Source of the DNA: JAXMBN01 sp046349875
GTDB lineage: Bacteria > Planctomycetota > Planctomycetia > Pirellulales > Pirellulaceae
Direction of reading: 5' to 3'
DNA length: 38,116 nt
Assembly: GCA_046349875.1 (NCBI GenBank)
Contig: JAXMBN010000048.1
Span: 1-38,116 of the forward strand
Part shown: positions 32,586 through 38,116 of the stretch, piece by piece
How positions within the stretch are numbered: the stretch's first letter is position 1
Layout: each line of letters opens with the position of its first letter
The notes under the pieces: generated by a model
Seen by the model: only the letters and a program-made list of their open reading frames with translations
Databases searched by the model: none
Told to the model about the DNA's origin: nothing
Made by a program: the position numbers and the translations under genes

Positions 32586-35431
32586 ATGACCACAATGAAG
32601 CCGAAGCCGAACGGATTTTTTTGAGTGCGATCGACAACTACCCACCGGGAGAATGGGAGTCGGTTTTGAAACAACTCGGCGAAAAAGACGCTCAGTTATC
32701 GGCACGCCGGGGCAGCTTCTGGACGCCCACAAAGCTGCGAGCCCGCTGATGGAAGCCCTTCCTTCCCTCGCAACCCTGGACCTGAGCAGCCCCGCCAAAC
32801 TGGGATCGTCTATCGGCCCCTATAAACTCCTCGAACCGATTGGCGAAGGCGGAATGGGCGTCGTCTACATGGCCGAGCAGCGTGAACCCGTTCGCCGAAC
32901 CGTCGCCCTAAAAGTCATCAAGCCAGGGATGGATACCCACCAGGTCGTCGCCCGGTTTGAAGCGGAAAGGCAAGCCCTGGCAATCATGAATCACCCAAAT
33001 ATCGCCAAGGTGCTAGATGCGGGCGCAACTGAGCTTGGCCGGCCTTATTTCGTGATGGAACTCGTAAAAGGCGTTCCGGTGACCGAGTTTTGCGATCAGC
33101 AAAAACTCGACAATCGGCAACGGCTTGAATTATTCGTTACGATTTGTGGCGCCGTTCAGCATGCCCATCAAAAGGGCTTAATTCACCGCGATCTCAAGCC
33201 AAGTAATGTGCTTGTGGAAATGCACGATGTGACGCCGGTTCCCAAGGTCATCGATTTTGGCGTCGACCGGGCGATTGGCCAGCAACTGACGGAAAAGACG
33301 CGGTACACGGGATTTAATCAACTGATCGGCACCCCGCTTTACATGAGTCCAGAGCAGGCAGGCCTGAGCAGCATCGATGTTGACACCCGCAGCGACGTCT
33401 ATTCCCTGGGAGTGTTGCTCTACGAACTGCTTACCGGCCACACACCCTTTGAAAGCGAGACGCTCCGAAAGGCGGGTTTTGATGAGATGCGGCGGATGAT
33501 TTCGCGTCGATCCTCCTTCTCCCAGCGTTCGTGTTAGCACGCTCGAAGCCAAGGATCAATCGACGATTTCCGAGCGCCGCGGCGCCGATTTTCGGCGAGT
33601 CAGCAAGTCTTTGCGCGGTGAACTCGACTGGATCGTGATGAAGGCGCTGGAGAAGGATCGAAACCGGCGATATGACTCGCCCACAGCGCTTGCGGCCGAT
33701 ATACAGCGCTTTCTGAACGACCAGCCAGTTCTGGCAAGCCCACCTTCGCCCTTCTATCGAATTCATAAATTCGCCCGCCGTAATCAGCGTTACATCGCCA
33801 CCGCAGCTGTGGTTGCCACGGCGTTGCTAATTGGCACGGCTATCAGCGTCTGGCAAGCGATCGAGGCGAATCAGGCTCGACGAGAAGCAGAAGCCAGCTT
33901 ACGAAGCGAATCGGAAGCTCGCGATCAAACGGAAGTGAGCTTTAGGATCGCCCGACGTGCGATTGAGGCGACCACCAAAAAGATTGCCAGCGACCCGCGA
34001 CTACGAGAAGCAAATAATCTGGTTTTGCGAAAGGAGTTACTGGCGTCGGCGCTGCCGTTCTACGATCAGCTGGGTAAGCAAAAAACGAACGACATTCGCC
34101 TCCAACTGGAGATGGCGATCACGCTTCGAGATCTTGCGAGTCTTAAGCTGCAGTTGGGCGACTTCGAGGCGATGAAAGCTGATTACCAGCGCGCGATCAC
34201 CGCCTTTGAGGAGCTAGATAAAGTCATTCCCCATCCTGAGCTTAAATTCTATTTGGCTGATAGCCATTCGTCCTTGGCGAAAGCACTCGCGGATCGAGGT
34301 GAAATGACCGATGCCGAAACCCATTTTCGATCAGCTCAGAAGATCATTGACTTATCAGCGGAGACGTCCAAAGAAGGTTCGACCTTACTTTGTCAAGCTA
34401 CGGTGGCCTTAAGTCTTGGCCGCTTCCTGCACACTACTAGAAAATACGACGAGGCGGAGCGAGAAATTTTGCGCGCGATTGATGTCTACAAAACTTACTC
34501 GCCGAAGCGGAATACAAAGGATGGAGCGGAAGACCTGCTTGCAGATGCCTGGTCAGCACTCGGCGTGTTGCAAGCCACGCAAAATCGTATCCCCGAAGCG
34601 GCACAGAGCTTCTCCAATAGTCGCGACGAATATCGCCGATTGATCGAAGCTTATCCTCGCGATCCCGACCTTAAATCTGGCTTAGCAGGAAGCTTAGATA
34701 ATTTGACGATTGCCCTTGGTTTCGTGGGCGAGCATCCAGACGTGCCCGCGCTCGAGCGCGAGAGCCTAGAAATTACCGAAGCGTTAATCAAGGAGTTTCC
34801 GAATGTTGCAAGCTATCAAATTAATTTGGGAGCTAAGAATTGCAATATCGGCACCCGACTGAGTGCAAATGGCTCGCCTGGTGAATCAATCCCCTATTTC
34901 GAAAAAGCCATATCTGCGCTTCAAGGCGTTCTATCGCGAGACTCACGAATCGTCCCTGCTCGTCAATTTCTTTCGAATTCCTATGCGTCGATGGGAGTTG
35001 CGCTTACACGCTTGCAGCGATACCAAGAGGCAATGACGGCATATGACAAGGCAATGGAGTGGGTCGAAGAACATCGAAAGCCATATTTTACGTTCATGAA
35101 AGCGCGGGCCATTGCACGGTCAGATGAAAAGCAAGCAGTGGGTCTTGTCGAAGCTTATCTGGAACCGGAAAAAGTCGCCCCAGAAACACGGTACGATGCG
35201 GCGTGCTTCTATTCGGAATTGGCGTCTATCTCCGCAGAAATGGTTGATCAAGATCGCTACGCCCGGCGCGCGTTGCAACTGTTAACGCAAGTTCGTGAGC
35301 AAGGCTACTTTACGCCGCATCAAGTAGCTCATTTTAAACGCGACGGGGATTTTGCTCCGCTGCGCAGTCGTGAAGATTTTCAAGCCTTCGAAAAGAGCTT
35401 GCAGGTTCCGACGCCGTCTGTCCCGAAGTAA
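32586..35431 (+). pseudogene. Ser/Thr kinase with TPR-like sensor region, frameshifted
   Basis: The N-terminal helical segment (NEAEAERIFLSAIDNYPPGE), the kinase domain and the C-terminal region lie in different frames, with shifts near 32597, 32710 and 33487. The kinase domain has GEGGMGVVYMAE, the VAK-type lysine in VALKVIKPG, HRDLKPSNVL, DFGVDRAIG and GTPLYMSPEQA. The third segment (from about 33490) adds SVRVSTLEAK, LDWIVMKALEKDR, a transmembrane helix (YIATAAVVATALLIGTAISV) and about 480 residues of tetratricopeptide-like helices. The last 606 codons (33611-35431) are open. It would be a membrane kinase with an extracytoplasmic TPR sensor. One or more indels now break it unless they are sequence errors. 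Confidence 0.85.
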
Positions 35432-35717
35432 GCCGTGACCTCGATTCTCGATGGAACTGAAGGCCGTGCGGCGTCGCTTTCCTCGTAAATTTCGCCAACT
35501 CGACGGAATTTGGCCATTCCTGGCACAAAGTAAACCCCGTTTCCGCATTGATTTACATCGAACACCTTCCTGGGATTGCTGAATGTTGCGATTCATCGTC
35601 GAGATAGATCGCTTTTGCTAATCCCGTTCCAAACGAAGACAAGTTCAGCTCTCGCCGCGGTTTGCCAGCGACAGCTTTTCTTGCTTCAGCCTTCAAGATT
35701 TGACCAGGAGATCCAAA

Positions 35718-37422
35718 ATGAAGTCACTTTTTTCTCGTCGACGTTCTGCTTCTTTTCGTCCCGCAATCACCGCTACGCCTCGCGTTGAAGAACTTGAGGC
35801 AAGACGATTGCTCACTTCGTGGGTAGGGCAAATTGGCGGTGCCCTGTACGACAGTGTTGCCAGCAGAGCGGTCATGGACAGCCAGGGAAACAGCTACGTA
35901 GGTGGAGTCTATTCGGGCACCGCGGATTTTGATTTGGGAGCGAACTCCGCGACGCTAGCCAGCGCTGGTGCCGAGGACGCTTACATTGCTAAATACGCGT
36001 CGAATGGTGAGCTCTTATGGGCTCGACGATTTGGTGGCAGTGGCAGTGACTTCACGTCGAGCATTCGGCTCGACCCGGTGACCGGAGCACTTTATGCGAC
36101 GGGAGGCTTTCGCAACGCCGCTGACTTTACTGGCGATTTCCTTCCAGATCGTACTAGCACTGGTGGTTTGGATGTATTCGTTATCAGGCTGGACCCCGCG
36201 ACCGGAAACACTTTATGGAGCAAACAGGTCGGGGGTACAAGCGACGATAGTGGTTCCGATATCGCAGCATTCAATGGAAGCGTTTTTGTCGTTGGCAGTT
36301 TCAAAGACACAGTAGACTTCAATCCAGGTTCTGCAGTGAACTCGTTGACGACTGCAGGGAAAGGCAAAAATCGCCTGGCAGATGGTTTTGTTCTGAATCT
36401 CACTGACGAAACTATGTCTGGGCAGGACAAGTTGATGGAAGTCCATAGATTCGATCAGGAGTGTGATCGTTGAAGATGGAAACCTCTTTATTGCAGGGGA
36501 CTTCAGTAGTTCGGCGGACCTGAATCCATCAGACACAGTTACAATGCGTACCAGCAGGTCGAAACGATGCATTTTTGGCAGCTACTCGACGACTGGTGCG
36601 GCTCAATTGGCTCCAATTGGTGGTCCCGGAGGAGATGGAAACGACTGGCGATTGAGCAGTGATTCTGGATCGCTATACCTGACAGGATTCATTTCAGAAC
36701 CCGCCGATTTCGATCCTAGTTCAGGCTCTACCGTACTCAGTCCGGTCGGCGGCAACGATGCCGTAATCGCAAAGTACTCGAAGAACGGCGGCACTCTTCA
36801 GTTGGCTAAATCTTTCGGTAGCACTGGCAATGACGATGCAAGATCAGAAGTCGTTGTGAACCCCATCGATGGCTCCATTTATTGGGGAGGCGTGTTCACT
36901 GGTTCTGTGGATTTCAATCCAAATGTTCCAGGAGGAGAATTAACCAGCGTTGGAGCCCAAGACGCTTTCTTGATGAAACTCGACCAAAATGGTGGCTACC
37001 TCAATGCTTGGCGCATGGGTGGTAGCGGCAGTGATGGCGGAATAAAGCCGATAGGAGTTTTCGGCAACACAATCTATGCAACAGGCCGCTTTGAGGGAAC
37101 CGCTGATTTCCCTACTGGCGATACCTTGACCAGTTACGGCAACTCGGATGGCTTTTTGATGGCGCTCGATGAATCGACATTGGCCAGCAGTAGTTCTTCC
37201 AATGGAATCTCAGCGACTTCAACGTCTGGATCGTCGATCAATGATGTGAACAGTCAATTAGGCATTGATAAACTTGCAATCGATAATTGGATCGAATCCG
37301 TACTGTCCGATCCGTCTCAAATGTCAAAACGAAAACGAGCCTTACTCGATTCAGTGGACGAAGTTTTCATGAACTTCGCAAATTCCGCGACCGGAGGCTT
37401 GGCAATCGATTGGGTCGGGTAA
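35718..37422 (+). pseudogene. Secreted SBBP-type beta-propeller protein, frameshifted
   Basis: The ATG at 35718 follows AGGAG. The leader (KSLFSRRRSASFRP ... RVEELEARRLLT) is the planctomycete type seen on large surface proteins. Repeats of about 75-80 residues follow, with a GGSGSD-type turn, YxTGxF and GTADFxPG, as in SBBP beta-propellers. The frame shifts near 36440 (the first ORF stops at 36473), and the repeats resume at IVEDGNLFIAGDFSSSAD. Two more shifts near 36545 and 36575 hide AGRNDAFLA. The C-terminal 80 residues (LGIDKLAIDNWIESVLSD) are not repeats. The protein would be exported and surface-bound; its binding partner is unknown. Confidence 0.82.
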
Positions 37423-37423
37423 T

Positions 37424-37735
37424 AGGAAGATCACCGTTGACGTCGAATCAATGGGCGTTGACATAATGTTGATCGCTGGGCACAAGCTCTATGCTCAGCA
37501 AGGCATTGGCGCGTCGTATTTTCGGGAAAGTATAGAGTTTGCGGCTTTCATACATGACACGGCGAGGGGCACGAAGGCCCCCGACGCTCGGGAGCCGAGG
37601 GCAAAATTGAGATCGCCGCGCTCTGCGTCGCTTGCCGAGAATCAACGGATTGGTTTGACGAATTCGAACCACCATTTTGCGTGACTATTCTTGGGAGAGA
37701 CTGCAGGACGAATTCCGCGAGCATATCCATTTGGA
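37424..37735 (+). pseudogene. Relic of a cysteine desulfurase gene
   Basis: The plus strand from 37427 reads KITVDVESMGVDIMLIAGHK and then LYAQQGIGASYFRE. This matches the pyridoxal-phosphate lysine segment of NifS/IscS-type cysteine desulfurases (AGHKLYAPKGVGALY). In another frame (37567-37641) the next conserved block follows: GHEGPRRSGAEGKIEIAALC. Later pieces (RLQDEFREHI, about 37695-37730) lie in other frames. The N-terminal half of the enzyme is missing, because the SBBP gene ends directly before it. It is a decayed fragment, not a functional gene. Confidence 0.75.
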
Positions 37736-37806
37736 CGAACGATGGGTTATGTTCGCAGAGGCTTTTCACGGCGATTTCGACGATCAAACTTCGAGTTTCC
37801 TAAACC

Positions 37807-37838
37807 GGGTTATGGAGTTAGAGACATTTCCATAACCC
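37807..37838. other. 10-bp stem-loop
   Basis: GGGTTATGGA (37807-37816) and TCCATAACCC (37829-37838) pair around a 12-base loop, in a gene-free stretch that also holds an imperfect hairpin just downstream. It may be part of a non-coding RNA or a remnant of a repeat. No U-tract follows. Confidence 0.45.
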
Positions 37839-37997
37839 CAGAGTCAAGAGACTTTGAGACTCGGGAGAGTTGTGGGCGGAGGGAGAGAAATCAGCTCAAA
37901 CGGATGTCGCGCCGGCAATCGGAGAGTGGTCGCGATGGGAAGAGTTCGAGAGGCTAGAAACTCGCGAAACACTGGAAAAACAAGGGCCAGAAACGCG

Positions 37998-38029
37998 AAC
38001 AGGCCGACGTTTTGAGGCGTCGGCCTGTT
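37998..38029. terminator. Strong stem-loop, probable bidirectional terminator
   Basis: AACAGGCCGACG (37998-38009) and CGTCGGCCTGTT (38018-38029) form a 12-bp perfect stem with an 8-base loop. No long T-run follows on either strand. It lies in the gene-free end of the window, beside a second imperfect hairpin (38041-38065). Confidence 0.6.
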
Positions 38030-38116
38030 GGTATAACACGAGGGTCAAACTGAGTTTGAAACCCTTAATTCAGTTGCGGGAATCACACTCCTCTCGAACC
38101 GGAGAAGAGAGCTCTC

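Noticed and set aside
31901..33540. Programmed frameshifting in the sigma/kinase pair
   Set aside because: About eleven switches in both directions without a common slippery site cannot be explained by programmed frameshifting.

Overview
The window looks like chromosomal DNA of a planctomycete, most likely of the Pirellula/Rhodopirellula group. The signs are a DUF1559 pilin-like gene, two ECF-sigma/Ser-Thr-kinase pairs (one divergent, one head-to-tail), a secreted beta-propeller protein starting with the planctomycete-type leader ending in LEARRLLT, and many secreted proteins of low complexity. No rRNA, tRNA, CRISPR array, transposase or intact phage gene was seen. The identification rests on remembered family knowledge, not on a database search.

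Layout. 0.1-5.4 kb: an arsenic/phosphate-like island with an ArsR repressor, a secreted double rhodanese, a PiT permease and an ArsC/LMW-PTP-like protein. A stray C-terminal copy of the last gene lies at the window start, and a DUF1559 gene is interrupted by an amber codon. 5.9-8.0 kb: a tightly packed minus-strand trio (small ORF, DUF4261-like, DUF4262-like). 8.2-9.3 kb: a secreted esterase. 9.5-14.2 kb: a sigma-54 activator gene divergent from a four-gene set (AhpD-like, DUF1348/NTF2-like, alpha/beta-hydrolase, PNPOx-like). The gap between them holds three operator-like repeats and a -24/-12 promoter. 14.2-14.7 kb: two copies of a palindromic GGGCAAAAA repeat; a reduced third copy is at 20.5 kb.

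14.98-19.36 kb is the most interesting part. Four genes for exported proteins (a lipocalin-like Asn/Pro/Gln-rich protein, a trypsin-like protease, a YbjN-like plus lipocalin-like protein, and a Tyr/Cys/Thr-repeat protein) each carry the same promoter-like element, TGTAACA-N13-TCCGCTT or a close match, 60-115 bases before the start codon. The spacing is identical in all four. It resembles ECF-sigma promoters and suggests one envelope or secretion regulon.

19.5-25.6 kb: a frameshifted CARDB-like gene, an ECF sigma factor divergent from a zinc-ribbon Ser/Thr kinase, a membrane protein with two retropepsin-like domains, and a PAP2 lipoprotein. 26-28.4 kb: an AlkZ-related protein, a VF530-family protein and the magnesium transporter MgtE. 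A strong intrinsic terminator lies far upstream of mgtE on the same strand. 29.0-31.6 kb: a ParE/RelE-type toxin-antitoxin pair, an ImmA/IrrE-type protease with a scrambled HTH domain, and a frameshifted DUF2924 gene. 31.9-37.4 kb: a second ECF sigma/kinase-TPR pair and an SBBP-type propeller protein, all broken by frameshifts. 37.4-37.7 kb: a cysteine desulfurase relic.

Many genes between 19.8 kb and the end need several small indels to restore a conserved protein. This may be real decay or a local sequence-quality problem, and the sequence alone cannot decide.
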